DNA of 64,000 nucleotides from Novosphingobium percolationis. Its GTDB lineage: Bacteria > Pseudomonadota > Alphaproteobacteria > Sphingomonadales > Sphingomonadaceae. Below, in pieces: positions 1 through 7,794 of the stretch. Below the pieces are notes generated by a model. The model was given only the letters and a program-made list of their open reading frames with translations. It made no database searches and was not told the DNA's origin. Each line of letters begins with the position of its first letter. Position 1 is the first letter of the stretch. Location: the NCBI RefSeq assembly GCF_020179425.1, contig NZ_JAILYM010000002.1:434001-498000 (forward strand). Direction: 5' to 3'. A program made the position numbers and the translations under genes.

Positions 1-2
1 TG

Positions 3-407
3 GTGCCGGAAATCATCGAATGGGCACGCGGGCCGATGGCTGACCTGGCCGCAGGGTGTCTCGATGATCGCCGCGTCACCTTGCGCATGGGCGATGTGTC
101 CGATGCCATCGCCATGGCCCGGCGCGAGATGCCGGGCGGGTACGATGCGATCCTGCTCGATGTCGACAACGGGCCCGACGGCCTCGTCCGCTACGAAAAC
201 GGCCGGATCTATTCGAGCCGGGGCCTGCGCGCGGCGCGCGATGCGCTGGCGCCCGGAGGCGTGCTGGCGGTGTGGTCGGCCGCGCCCGATCCGCGGTTCA
301 CGCGACGGCTGGAGGAAGCAGGCTTCGCGGTCGAGGAAATCGTCGTCCGCGCCCGCACCAACGGCAAGGGGCCGCGCCACCTGATCTGGTTCGCCCGCCC
401 GGATTGA
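3..407 (+). CDS. Spermidine synthase-like methyltransferase, C-terminal part
   Basis: The gene enters from the left edge of the window, so only its last 134 codons are visible and the true start lies outside. The protein has the Rossmann methyltransferase pattern of the spermine/spermidine synthase family: a VPEIIEWARG segment (acidic residue binding the nucleoside), then YDAILLDVDNGPDG (the D-D catalytic segment), then a GGVLAVWSA strand. In this family the enzyme moves an aminopropyl group from decarboxylated SAM to putrescine, but many short bacterial homologues have unknown substrates. It is followed by the GH43 gene on the same strand after about 70 bases. Confidence 0.75.
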   Translation: MPEIIEWARGPMADLAAGCLDDRRVTLRMGDVSDAIAMARREMPGGYDAILLDVDNGPDGLVRYENGRIYSSRGLRAARDALAPGGVLAVWSAAPDPRFTRRLEEAGFAVEEIVVRARTNGKGPRHLIWFARPD

Positions 408-439
408 TCGTCAATTGCCAAGGCCGCTCCCGCGCGTTA

Positions 440-459
440 ATCAGAACGATAATTCTGAT
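440..459. promoter_or_regulatory. Perfect AT-rich palindrome before the GH43 gene
   Basis: ATCAGAA at 440-446 and TTCTGAT at 453-459 form a perfect 7-bp inverted repeat with a 6-bp spacer (CGATAA). It lies 17 bases before the start codon of the glycosidase, in an otherwise GC-rich region. The size and position suit a dimeric repressor operator. The regulator is unknown. Confidence 0.4.
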
Positions 460-476
460 ATGGCTGGGGAGATGGC

Positions 477-2114
477 ATGGCGACGCGGCGGGAAGCTCTG
501 ACCGGGCTGGGATTGGGCGTCGGAGCGGGATTGACGGGTGGCGTGCCCGCATTGGCCGCTCCCTCCGGCGCGGCGAAGGCCCCAGCGCCATGGCGCGCCG
601 GGATCGAGGGCCAGCGCCGCGCCGATCTCGGCAACGGCTGGTATCGCAACCCGGTCATGGCGGGCGACTATCCCGATCCGTCGATCCTCAAGGACGGCGA
701 CGACTACTACATGACCCATTCCAGCTTCGACGCCGCGCCGGGGCTGGTGATCTGGCATTCGCGCGACCTGATCAACTGGACGCCGCTCTGCTCCGCCCTC
801 GACAAGCCGCTGGGCACGGTCTTTGCGGTCGATATCGCCAAGCACGACGGGCGCTATTACATCTACATCCCGTTCATGGCCGCGCCGTGGTCGAAAGGAC
901 TCAAGAGTTTCGCCAACATCTACGTGATCCATGCCGAGAGCATGGCGGGACCGTGGAGCGAGCCTGTGGACCTGAACATCGGCGGATTGATCGATCCCGG
1001 CCACATCGTGGGGGAAGACGGCAAGCGCTACCTGTTCCTGTCGGGCGTCAGCCGTGTATGCCTGACCGACGATGGCCTTGCCACCGATGGCCCGGTCGAA
1101 AAGGTCTATGACGGCTGGCATTTCCCCGATGACTGGGTGGTCGAGGCCTTTGCGCTCGAAGGTCCGAAACTGTTCCGGCGTGGCGACTGGTTCTACCTCG
1201 TCACCGCCGTTGGCGGCACCGGCGGCCCGCCGACCGGGCACATGGTCACGGTGGCGCGGTCGCGTTCGATCCACGGGCCGTGGACCGATTGCCCGCACAA
1301 CCCCATCGTGCGCACGCGCAGCGCGAATGAGGCGTGGTGGTCGCGCGGGCACGCCACGATGGTCGCAGGGCCGGGTGGGCAGTGGTGCATGGTCTACCAC
1401 GGCTACGAAAACGGAATGCGCACGCTGGGGCGGCAGACGCTGGTCGAGCCGATGGCGTGGGATGCGCAAGGCTGGCCCGTGGCGCTGGGCGGGGACCTGT
1501 CGAAGCCCTTGCCGATGCCCACCGGGCGCAGCGGCGGCGACCACGGCATTGCCCGCTCCGACGATTTCGCAGGGCCGGCCTTCGGCACGCGCTGGTCGTT
1601 CTATGGCGCCACTCCGCAGGAACGCGCGCGGGCGCGGTTCATCGGTGGCGCGCTGGAACTGACCGCCAAGGGAACCTCACCCGCCGATTGCGCGCCGCTG
1701 ACGCAACTGGTCGGGGATCGCAGCTACGAGATTGCCGTCGAGATCGAATTGTCCGGCACCGCGCAGGGCGGGCTGCTGCTGTTCTATAACGACCGGCTGT
1801 TCCTGGGCATGGGGCACGATGGCGCCCGCATGACCACCTGGCGCGGCGGGCGCGCCAGCTACTGGCCCGAACCTGCCCCCGCCGTGCGGCGGCTGTTCCT
1901 GAAGATCGTCAATCAGGAGAACATCGTCACGTTCTTCTACAGCGTGGACGGCAAGGCATGGACGCGGCACGGCGTGCGCAGCGAAGTTTCGGGCTACAAC
2001 GCCAACACCGTGGACGATCTGTCGTCGCTGCGCCCGGCACTGTTTGCTTGCGGCGAAGGCGTCGTGCGGTTCCGCGACTTCCGCTATCGCGCGCTTGATC
2101 AGGGGGCGGGCTGA
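477..2114 (+). CDS. Glycoside hydrolase family 43 protein, Tat-exported
   Basis: This 545-residue protein is probably a xylosidase or arabinofuranosidase acting on plant polysaccharide outside the cytoplasm. The N-terminus (ATRREALTGLGLGVGAG, ending near ALAAPS) is a twin-arginine-type signal. The five-blade propeller begins at NPVMAGDYPDPSI, where D67 matches the GH43 general base, and continues to FALEGPKLF, whose glutamate is the likely general acid. Residues about 360-545 look like the concanavalin-A-like C-terminal domain of GH43 xylosidases. The start ATG has a GGGGAG ribosome site, and an ATG five bases upstream is out of frame. A palindromic operator candidate lies just upstream. The exact substrate cannot be told from sequence. 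Confidence 0.88.
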   Translation: MATRREALTGLGLGVGAGLTGGVPALAAPSGAAKAPAPWRAGIEGQRRADLGNGWYRNPVMAGDYPDPSILKDGDDYYMTHSSFDAAPGLVIWHSRDLINWTPLCSALDKPLGTVFAVDIAKHDGRYYIYIPFMAAPWSKGLKSFANIYVIHAESMAGPWSEPVDLNIGGLIDPGHIVGEDGKRYLFLSGVSRVCLTDDGLATDGPVEKVYDGWHFPDDWVVEAFALEGPKLFRRGDWFYLVTAVGGTGGPPTGHMVTVARSRSIHGPWTDCPHNPIVRTRSANEAWWSRGHATMVAGPGGQWCMVYHGYENGMRTLGRQTLVEPMAWDAQGWPVALGGDLSKPLPMPTGRSGGDHGIARSDDFAGPAFGTRWSFYGATPQERARARFIGGALELTAKGTSPADCAPLTQLVGDRSYEIAVEIELSGTAQGGLLLFYNDRLFLGMGHDGARMTTWRGGRASYWPEPAPAVRRLFLKIVNQENIVTFFYSVDGKAWTRHGVRSEVSGYNANTVDDLSSLRPALFACGEGVVRFRDFRYRALDQGAG

Positions 2115-2123
2115 AAAAGGAGA

Positions 2124-2157
2124 GGCGGCGCGGGGTAATGGGGGGCCGGCCGCCTCA
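2124..2157 (+). terminator. Candidate hairpin after the GH43 gene
   Basis: GAGGCGGC and GCCGCCTC form an 8-bp GC stem starting 10 bases after the GH43 stop codon. There is no run of T after it, so termination is plausible but not certain. The rest of 2158-2281 holds no gene I can support. Confidence 0.4.
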
Positions 2158-2281
2158 GTGTTGGGGTATGGGCGACACATCGCCTCTGGTCGTGATCCTA
2201 TACCTTAGGTCGGAATAGTTCAAAACCTTAGTTAGTAAAATGCATCAGGACACGCCGAAATGCAACCCCGTGCGGCCGGCT

Positions 2282-3091
2282 TCAATCGCCCGCGACGACG
2301 GCGCTGACCTGCCACTGACCGTCGCGCTGCTCGACGATCACCCGGCGGGCAAGGACGCTGCGCAGCGCGCGCGTCTCGACATAACCGCGCAAGCCGCCGT
2401 CGGCCGCGACATGGGTGAAGCGCCGCGCCGGATCGAAACCGGGCAGCAGGCTGACCATCTCCCAATCGAGCGTGGCGAGCGGCTCGGCGCTGGCCGAGGG
2501 CGTGGCCAGCAAGGCGATGGCCGGGCCCACGGCCAGCATGGTCTCTCCCGGATCGAGGCTTTCCGGCACATTCCAGAAGAACCACGGCAGCACGGCGAGC
2601 CCGTCGCGGGTATCGCAGCCCAGCGACAGGATCGTGGCGAGATCAGCCCACAAAGCCGGGGCGGAATCGCCTGAAAGGCGGCGAACCAGTTCGTCGCGAC
2701 CGTGGCCGCCACCATAGTCAAGCGTGACGTCGCTTGCGGCAAGCTGGCCGAGCGCGGCGGCGTCGCGCCGGGTGACGGCATCGGACAGCTTGCTGCGAAA
2801 AGCAGCAAAGCCAGGCAGCCCGGCGCACTCGTTCTGCGGGCGGTAGTGCATGGCCGCGCGCACGGCGGGCGTGTCGCTTTCCTCCGCGGCGGGGGCAGCG
2901 GTCGCCGGAACAGCGGTTGCGGACCCGGTCACCTGCGGCCCTGGCGGCGCATCGCTCGCCACGTCGGACGATGTGGCCGCAGCATCCGACAAGGCATCGG
3001 ACGGAACATCGGACGGGGTATCGGGCTGCCGGTCGCACGCGGTCAGCAGGAAGAGGCAGGCCAGGGCGACGGTGGTCGCGATGCGGGCCAG
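2282..3091 (-). CDS. Putative lipoprotein, unknown function, apparent CTG start
   Basis: A reading frame of 269 codons whose first 19 residues (MARIATTVALACLFLLTAC) form a textbook lipoprotein signal peptide with lipobox LTAC. The only available initiation codon ahead of that signal is CTG at 3091; the first conventional start is a TTG at 2992, which would remove the signal. After a low-complexity Ser/Asp/Pro/Ala linker, residues about 85-269 form a soluble domain ending in a RDGQWQVSAVVAGD strand. I do not recognise the family. The gene sits 20 bases downstream of the rmuC stop on the same strand and is probably co-transcribed. A one-base sequence error near 3091-3096, next to an out-of-frame ATG, could also explain the odd start. 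Confidence 0.65.
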   Translation of the reverse strand: MARIATTVALACLFLLTACDRQPDTPSDVPSDALSDAAATSSDVASDAPPGPQVTGSATAVPATAAPAAEESDTPAVRAAMHYRPQNECAGLPGFAAFRSKLSDAVTRRDAAALGQLAASDVTLDYGGGHGRDELVRRLSGDSAPALWADLATILSLGCDTRDGLAVLPWFFWNVPESLDPGETMLAVGPAIALLATPSASAEPLATLDWEMVSLLPGFDPARRFTHVAADGGLRGYVETRALRSVLARRVIVEQRDGQWQVSAVVAGD

Positions 3092-3111
3092 CTCATTGTC
3101 CCCGATACGAA

Positions 3112-4659
3112 TTATACCGCGTCCTCCACTGGTCGACCCGTCGTCGCTGCCGCATCGTCAATCACGGGGAGCGCCGCCGGTTCCACAACGCTATCACCAT
3201 AGCGCGGACTTGTCTCGACCAGCGGCACGTCCTCGATCTCGCGCTTGCCGATCTGGATGCCCTTGTCGCGCAGCTTGCGGCCCGAGGACAGCACGTTGCG
3301 TTCGAAGCTGCCCACGAACTTGTTGTAATTGCTGACCGCGCTTTCGAGGCCCGAGCCGACGCGCTTGAGGTGTTCGCCAGCGGTGGCCATGCGGTCGTAG
3401 ATCTCGGCCCCCAACCGGCCGATTTCGGCGGCTTCGCGGGCCAGCTTGTCTTGCGTCCAGACTAGCGCCACGGTGCGGGCAATCGCGACGAGGTTGGTCG
3501 GGGTTGCCAGCAAAACCTTGTTGCTGAAGGCAAAATCCCACAGCGTCGGATCGTGTTCGAGCGCGGCTGACACGAAATGTTCGCCCGGCACGAACATCAC
3601 GACATAGTCGGGCGCGTCCTTGAACTGGCTTTGATAGGATTTGGCCCCCAGCGTCTGCACATGGTTGCGCATCGAGCGCGCGTGCAGGTCGAGCTGGCGC
3701 TTGCGCTCGGCATCGTCGTTCGCCTCGAACGCGGCCTGATAGGCGTTGAGCGAGACCTTGGCGTCGATCACCAGTTGCTTCTGTCCGGGCACATGCACGA
3801 TCGCATCGGGGCGCAGGCGCCCTTCGTCGGTGTCGAGCGAGTGTTCGAGGTTGAAATCGGTATGTTCGGACAGCCCGCACTGTTCGAGCACGTTCTGGAG
3901 CGCGCGTTCGCCCCAGCGGCCACGGGCCTTGGGCGCGTTGGTCAGCGAATTGCCAAGGCGCTGGGCCTCGCGCTTCACGTCTTCCTGCCCCTTGCGCATT
4001 TCCTCGATGATCCCGGCGAGATTGCCGAAAGCATCGACGCGGTCCTTCTCCAGCTTGCCGACCTGTTCCTCATAGCTCTTGAGCCGCTGGTCGACCGGGG
4101 CGAGCAGGGCCTTGAGCCGTTCGGCGCTGGTCTTCTCGCTTTCCTCGAAGCGGGCATGGGCGCGGTGGAGGAAGGCTTCCTGCGCCTTTTCCAGCACCTT
4201 GTTGCCCGCGTTTTCGAACTCCTTGCGCAAGGCTTCCTGCGCTTGGACCAGCAGGCGCTTCTGTTCGGCGAAGTTTTCGGCATCGGCCTTGAGCGCGGCC
4301 AGTTCGGCGCGAAGCGCCTCACGCGAAGCGCGGGTTTCGACCAGTTCCGCGCGCGTAGCATCGGCGTCGGCGGCGCGCTGCTGCGCGGTCGCGAGGCTGG
4401 TGGCAAGGGCATCGCGCTCGGCGCGGATCGCGGTCAGGTCTCCGCTCACCTGGTCGAGCAGCTTGAGCCGTTCGGACTGGGTGGCAAGGTCCACCGCCAT
4501 GGCCTTGACCGTGGCCTCATGCGCCTTGGCCTCGCCATCGCGCGCGGCGTGGCGCGCCTGCCAGTCAGCCACCGGGCGCCCGCCCAGAAACCAGCCGACG
4601 ATGAAGCCGACAACGGTCGCGCCGAGCAGGAAGACAGCAAAGGAGGGCATCGATTCCAA
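3112..4659 (-). CDS. rmuC: DNA recombination protein RmuC
   Basis: RmuC-family protein of 515 residues, implicated in limiting recombination at inverted repeats. It has one N-terminal membrane segment (FAVFLLGATVVGFIVGWFLG), a long coiled coil (about residues 50-200, rich in Glu, Ala, Lys and Gln) and the PD-(D/E)XK-like RmuC domain, including GRWGERALQNVLEQCGL, RPDAIVHVPG and LVIDAKVSLNAY. TTG at 4659 has a well-placed GGAG seven bases upstream; ATG at 4650 is the alternative and would shorten the protein by three residues. Family assignment is secure; the biochemical role in alphaproteobacteria is inferred. Confidence 0.93.
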   Translation of the reverse strand: MESMPSFAVFLLGATVVGFIVGWFLGGRPVADWQARHAARDGEAKAHEATVKAMAVDLATQSERLKLLDQVSGDLTAIRAERDALATSLATAQQRAADADATRAELVETRASREALRAELAALKADAENFAEQKRLLVQAQEALRKEFENAGNKVLEKAQEAFLHRAHARFEESEKTSAERLKALLAPVDQRLKSYEEQVGKLEKDRVDAFGNLAGIIEEMRKGQEDVKREAQRLGNSLTNAPKARGRWGERALQNVLEQCGLSEHTDFNLEHSLDTDEGRLRPDAIVHVPGQKQLVIDAKVSLNAYQAAFEANDDAERKRQLDLHARSMRNHVQTLGAKSYQSQFKDAPDYVVMFVPGEHFVSAALEHDPTLWDFAFSNKVLLATPTNLVAIARTVALVWTQDKLAREAAEIGRLGAEIYDRMATAGEHLKRVGSGLESAVSNYNKFVGSFERNVLSSGRKLRDKGIQIGKREIEDVPLVETSPRYGDSVVEPAALPVIDDAAATTGRPVEDAV

Positions 4660-4720
4660 GGTCAGGCTCCGCTAGAACGAAGCGTGAACTTAAACGCAAA
4701 TCAGGCCGCGTGGCAAGCGT

Positions 4721-4800
4721 GACCTGAAAGACGCCGAAAGGGGGTAGAACGACACCTGAGGGTGCGTGAACGGCACCGGGCGGCGTGCAAACGCCACCCG
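4721..4800. repeat. Four degenerate 20-bp tandem repeats between rmuC and def
   Basis: Positions 4721-4740, 4741-4760, 4761-4780 and 4781-4800 align as four consecutive 20-base units with a central AA(A/C)(G/C) core and G/C-rich flanks, for example GGTGCGTGAACGGCACCGGG at 4761. A fifth, more decayed unit may begin at 4801 and run into the def stop region. The block fills most of the 150 bases between the def stop and the rmuC start. Its function is unknown. Confidence 0.6.
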
Positions 4801-4809
4801 GAACGAAGA

Positions 4810-5379
4810 TCAGGCAACCTTGCGCAGCTTGTCGAGCTTCTTCAGCGCCATCTGGCGCTTGAGGCGCGAGAGGTGGTCGATGAACAGCACGCCTTCGAGG
4901 TGGTCCATCTCGTGCTGGAGGCAGGTGGCCATGAGGCCCTCCATCTCTTCTTCGTGCACCTTGCCGTCGAGGTCCTGCCAGCGCGCGCGGATGCGCGAGG
5001 GGCGTTCGACGTCGGCGTAGATTTCGGGCACCGAAAGGCAGCCTTCGGAATAGACGGTGTGCTCTTCCGAGGGATCGAGGATCTCGGGGTTGATGAACAC
5101 CCGCGGTTCGCGCTTGGTCGGCTGGTGCGTGTGATGATGGCCGCCGTGGCTGTGGCACACCTCGGGTTCGGCGTCCGGGTCATCGGGCTGGAGGTCGATC
5201 ACCAGCACGCGCAACGGAATGCCGACCTGGATCGCGGCGAGACCGATGCCGGGGGCATGGTACATCGTCTCGAACATGTCGTCGACGAGCGTGCGCAACT
5301 GGTCGTCGAAGGTGTCGACGGGGACCGAGATCTGCTTGAGCCGCGGATCGGGGACTTCGAGGATTTCGAGAATGGCCAT
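4810..5379 (-). CDS. def: Peptide deformylase
   Basis: Removes the formyl group from the N-terminal methionine of new proteins in the cytoplasm. All three family motifs are present: GIGLAAIQ (44-51), EGCLS (112-116, Cys metal ligand) and HEMDH (156-160, two His ligands and the catalytic Glu). The 189-residue length is slightly long because of a His-rich insertion at about residues 75-85 (CHSHGGHHHTH) before the EPRVFINPEIL strand. The start MAILEILEVPDPRL matches the family; an in-frame upstream extension to 5421 is unlikely. It is transcribed after recR, about 105 bases downstream, and its partner enzyme gene fmt is nearby on the opposite strand. Confidence 0.95.
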   Translation of the reverse strand: MAILEILEVPDPRLKQISVPVDTFDDQLRTLVDDMFETMYHAPGIGLAAIQVGIPLRVLVIDLQPDDPDAEPEVCHSHGGHHHTHQPTKREPRVFINPEILDPSEEHTVYSEGCLSVPEIYADVERPSRIRARWQDLDGKVHEEEMEGLMATCLQHEMDHLEGVLFIDHLSRLKRQMALKKLDKLRKVA

Positions 5380-5449
5380 GAGGCGCAGATAAGCGGCTTG
5401 TGTTGGAGTCGCAAGGCCCACAAACGCTGCGCTTTGGTGCTGCCCACAC

Positions 5450-5482
5450 CTGACCCCTTCCGCCTGCGGGCGGGGAAGTGCG
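5450..5482. repeat. Dispersed GC-rich hairpin element between recR and def
   Basis: CCCTTCCGCC with GGGCGGGGAAG forms a stem-loop immediately after the recR stop codon. It belongs to the same loose family as the CCCCTCCCGC(n)GCGGGAGGGG hairpins at 10.7, 29.8, 34.2 and 45.6 kb in this window. It may act as a terminator or a stabilising 3' structure. Confidence 0.45.
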
Positions 5483-5485
5483 AAG

Positions 5486-6082
5486 TCAGCTGATGGGCCG
5501 CCTTGCCCGCAGCGCCTGTGCCAGCGTGCCTTCGTCGAGGTAGTCGAGTTCGCCGCCCACCGGCAACCCGTGGGCGAGCTGGGTGACGCGCACGGGCAAG
5601 GCTTCCAGCCGTTCGGCGATGTAGTGCGCGGTGGTCTGGCCTTCCAACGTGGCGTTCATGGCGAGGACCACTTCGTCGATGCCGCCCGCCGCCACGCGGT
5701 CGAGCAGCCTGCCGATGGCGAGGTCTTCCGGGCGCACGCCTTCCAAGGCGGAGAGGCGACCGCCGAGGACGTGATAGCGCCCGGTGAACAGGCGCGCGCG
5801 ATCCAGCGCCCAGAGGTCGGCCACTTCCTCGACCACGCAGATCGCGCGGGCATCGCGGCGCGGGTCGGCACAGATGCCGCAAGGGTTGGTGGTATCGACG
5901 TTGCCGCAAGCATCGCATTCGACGAGGGCATCGCGCACGACCTGCAACGCGCCGACCAGCTGGTCGAGCGCGGTTTCACGGCGCTTGATCAGCCACAGCA
6001 CGGCGCGGCGGGCGGAACGGGGGCCGAGGCCGGGAAGGCGGGCGAGGGCGCCGGCCAGCGCCTCGATCTCTTGCGATGCCAT
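5486..6082 (-). CDS. recR: Recombination mediator RecR
   Basis: RecR (198 residues) works with RecF and RecO to load RecA at gapped DNA. Visible features are the N-terminal helix-hairpin-helix ([19 protein letters not shown]), a four-Cys zinc finger (C56-x2-C59 and C68-x2-C71), a Toprim domain ([21 protein letters not shown]) and the C-terminal [26 protein letters not shown] segment, here with an AHGLPVGG core. The ATG at 6082 gives the family N-terminus [13 protein letters not shown]. The frame stays open far upstream, but that is high-GC read-through. recR and fmt are divergent with about 50 bases between them. RecF is also encoded in this window at 17.2-18.3 kb. Confidence 0.95.
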   Translation of the reverse strand: MASQEIEALAGALARLPGLGPRSARRAVLWLIKRRETALDQLVGALQVVRDALVECDACGNVDTTNPCGICADPRRDARAICVVEEVADLWALDRARLFTGRYHVLGGRLSALEGVRPEDLAIGRLLDRVAAGGIDEVVLAMNATLEGQTTAHYIAERLEALPVRVTQLAHGLPVGGELDYLDEGTLAQALRARRPIS

Positions 6083-6133
6083 GTCTGCACAGATAGGGCC
6101 AGGCGCAGCAAACGAAAGGCTTTTTGAACAGCG

Positions 6134-7042
6134 ATGCGGATCGTCTTCATGGGAACCCCGGACTTCGCGGTGCCGACGCTGGAGGCGCTGGTTGCAGCGG
6201 GGCACGAGATCGTGGCGAGCTACAGCCAGCCGCCGCGCCCGGCGGGCCGGGGCAAGAAGCTGCAGGCCTCGCCCGTGCAGCTGGCCGCCGAGGCGCATGG
6301 CATCGAGGTGCGATATCCCGTCTCGCTGAAGGGGGCGGAGGAGCAGGCGGCCTTTGCCGCGCTGGAGGCCGATGTCGCGGTGGTCGCCGCTTATGGGCTG
6401 ATCCTGCCGCAGGCGGTGCTCGATGCGCCGAAGCTCGGGTGCCTGAACGTGCACGGCTCGCTGCTGCCGCGCTGGCGCGGAGCAGCGCCGGTGCAGCGCG
6501 CGATTCTGGCAGGCGATGCCATGACGGGCGTGACGATCATGCAGATGGAGCGGGGGCTGGATACCGGGCCGATGCTGGCGACGGTGGCAACGCCGGTCGA
6601 TGGCAAGAGCGCAGGCGACCTGACCGCCGAGCTCGCCGGGAAGGGTGCCGCGCTGATGGTCGAGGTGCTGGCCGACCTTGGCGCGTACCCGCCGGTGGTG
6701 CAGCCCGAGGACGGCGTGACCTATGCGCACAAGATCGACAAGGCGGAGAGTCGGCTGGATTTCGCGCGTCCTGCGCTGGAGGTCGAACGGCAGGTGCGCG
6801 CCTTCGCGCCCGCGCCGGGCGCGTTCTTCGAGCTGGAGGGGGAACGCTATCGCGTGCTGGCAGCGGACGTGGCCGCAGGCGAGGGCGCGCCGGGGACGGT
6901 GCTGGACGAAGAGCTGACGATCGCCTGCGGGCAAGGTGCCTTGCAACCGACACTGGTGCAGCGCGCCGGACGGCCCGCGATGGAAACGGCGGCCTTGCTG
7001 CGCGGGCGGGCGATTGCAGCCGGAACGGTGCTGAACGGATGA
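6134..7042 (+). CDS. fmt: Methionyl-tRNA formyltransferase
   Basis: Formylates initiator Met-tRNA using 10-formyl-tetrahydrofolate. The 302-residue protein begins [19 protein letters not shown] and carries the family signature [18 protein letters not shown], with the catalytic Asn and His, followed by [20 protein letters not shown] sequence (here [16 protein letters not shown]). The C-terminal OB-fold domain includes the [10 protein letters not shown] segment. Its stop overlaps the truA start (ATGA), so the two are translationally coupled. The deformylase gene def lies a short distance away on the other strand. Confidence 0.96.
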   Translation: MRIVFMGTPDFAVPTLEALVAAGHEIVASYSQPPRPAGRGKKLQASPVQLAAEAHGIEVRYPVSLKGAEEQAAFAALEADVAVVAAYGLILPQAVLDAPKLGCLNVHGSLLPRWRGAAPVQRAILAGDAMTGVTIMQMERGLDTGPMLATVATPVDGKSAGDLTAELAGKGAALMVEVLADLGAYPPVVQPEDGVTYAHKIDKAESRLDFARPALEVERQVRAFAPAPGAFFELEGERYRVLAADVAAGEGAPGTVLDEELTIACGQGALQPTLVQRAGRPAMETAALLRGRAIAAGTVLNG

Positions 7043-7794
7043 CCCGCTTCGCGCTCACGCTCGAATGGGACGGGACGCCCTACATGGGCTTTCAGCGGCA
7101 GGGGCACGGGCCGAGCGTGCAGCAGGCGGTGGAGGAGGCAGCCGAATCGGTCGTCGGCCATCCCGTCACGCTGCACGCGGCGGGACGGACGGACACCGGC
7201 GTCCATGCGCTCGCCATGCGCGCGCATTTCGATAGTGAGACACAGCTTTCGCCCTTCCGTCTGTCCGAAGCGATCAACGCGCGCTTGCGACTGGCGGGCC
7301 ACGCGGTGGCGGTGCTCGATTGCGTCGAGGTGGCAGAGGACTGGCACGCGCGCTTTTCGTGCGTGGGCCGGGCCTACGAATATCGCATCGCCAATCGCCG
7401 CGCGCCGTTGACGCTGGAAGCATCGCGCGCCTGGCGGATCGCGCGGCCGCTCGATGCCGATGCCATGCACGAGGCGGCGCAGGCGCTGGTCGGGCACCAC
7501 GATTTCACCACGTTCCGGTCGGTCCACTGCCAGGCGGCAAGCCCGGTCAAGACGCTGGACCGGCTCGACGTGCGGCGGGAAGGCGATCACATCGTCATCG
7601 AGGCGGCGGCGCGCAGTTTCCTGCACCGTCAGGTGCGCTCGATGGTGGGGTGTCTTGCGCTGGTGGGGCAGGGCCACTGGGCGGTGGGCGATGTCGGCGC
7701 GGCGCTCGCTGCGCGGAACCGTTGCAAATTGGGACTGAATGCGCCACCCGATGGCCTGTATTTCGTAAAAGCGATCTATCCGGGAGAATCGTGA
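7039..7794 (+). CDS. truA: tRNA pseudouridine(38-40) synthase TruA
   Basis: Converts uridines 38-40 of the tRNA anticodon arm to pseudouridine. The 251-residue protein starts [21 protein letters not shown] and has the catalytic motif [11 protein letters not shown] with the essential Asp, plus the [12 protein letters not shown] motif typical of the TruA C-terminal half. The start codon overlaps the fmt stop by four bases (ATGA), and the next gene starts at the last base of its stop codon, making a tight three-gene unit. Confidence 0.96.
   Translation: MTRFALTLEWDGTPYMGFQRQGHGPSVQQAVEEAAESVVGHPVTLHAAGRTDTGVHALAMRAHFDSETQLSPFRLSEAINARLRLAGHAVAVLDCVEVAEDWHARFSCVGRAYEYRIANRRAPLTLEASRAWRIARPLDADAMHEAAQALVGHHDFTTFRSVHCQAASPVKTLDRLDVRREGDHIVIEAAARSFLHRQVRSMVGCLALVGQGHWAVGDVGAALAARNRCKLGLNAPPDGLYFVKAIYPGES

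Noticed and set aside
441..1544. Long reading frame on the minus strand opposite the GH43 gene
   Set aside because: High GC gives long antisense frames; the sequence is Arg/His/Pro-rich with no recognisable motif, while the plus frame has clear GH43 motifs.
2240..2674. Short plus-strand frame starting at ATG 2240
   Set aside because: Antisense to the lipoprotein gene and without any motif.
3577..4722. 381-codon plus-strand frame opposite rmuC
   Set aside because: Leu/Gly/Arg-rich antisense shadow of a well-recognised gene.
4721..4800. Tandem 20-bp units as a CRISPR array
   Set aside because: Units are directly adjacent and degenerate, with no spacers and no cas genes nearby.
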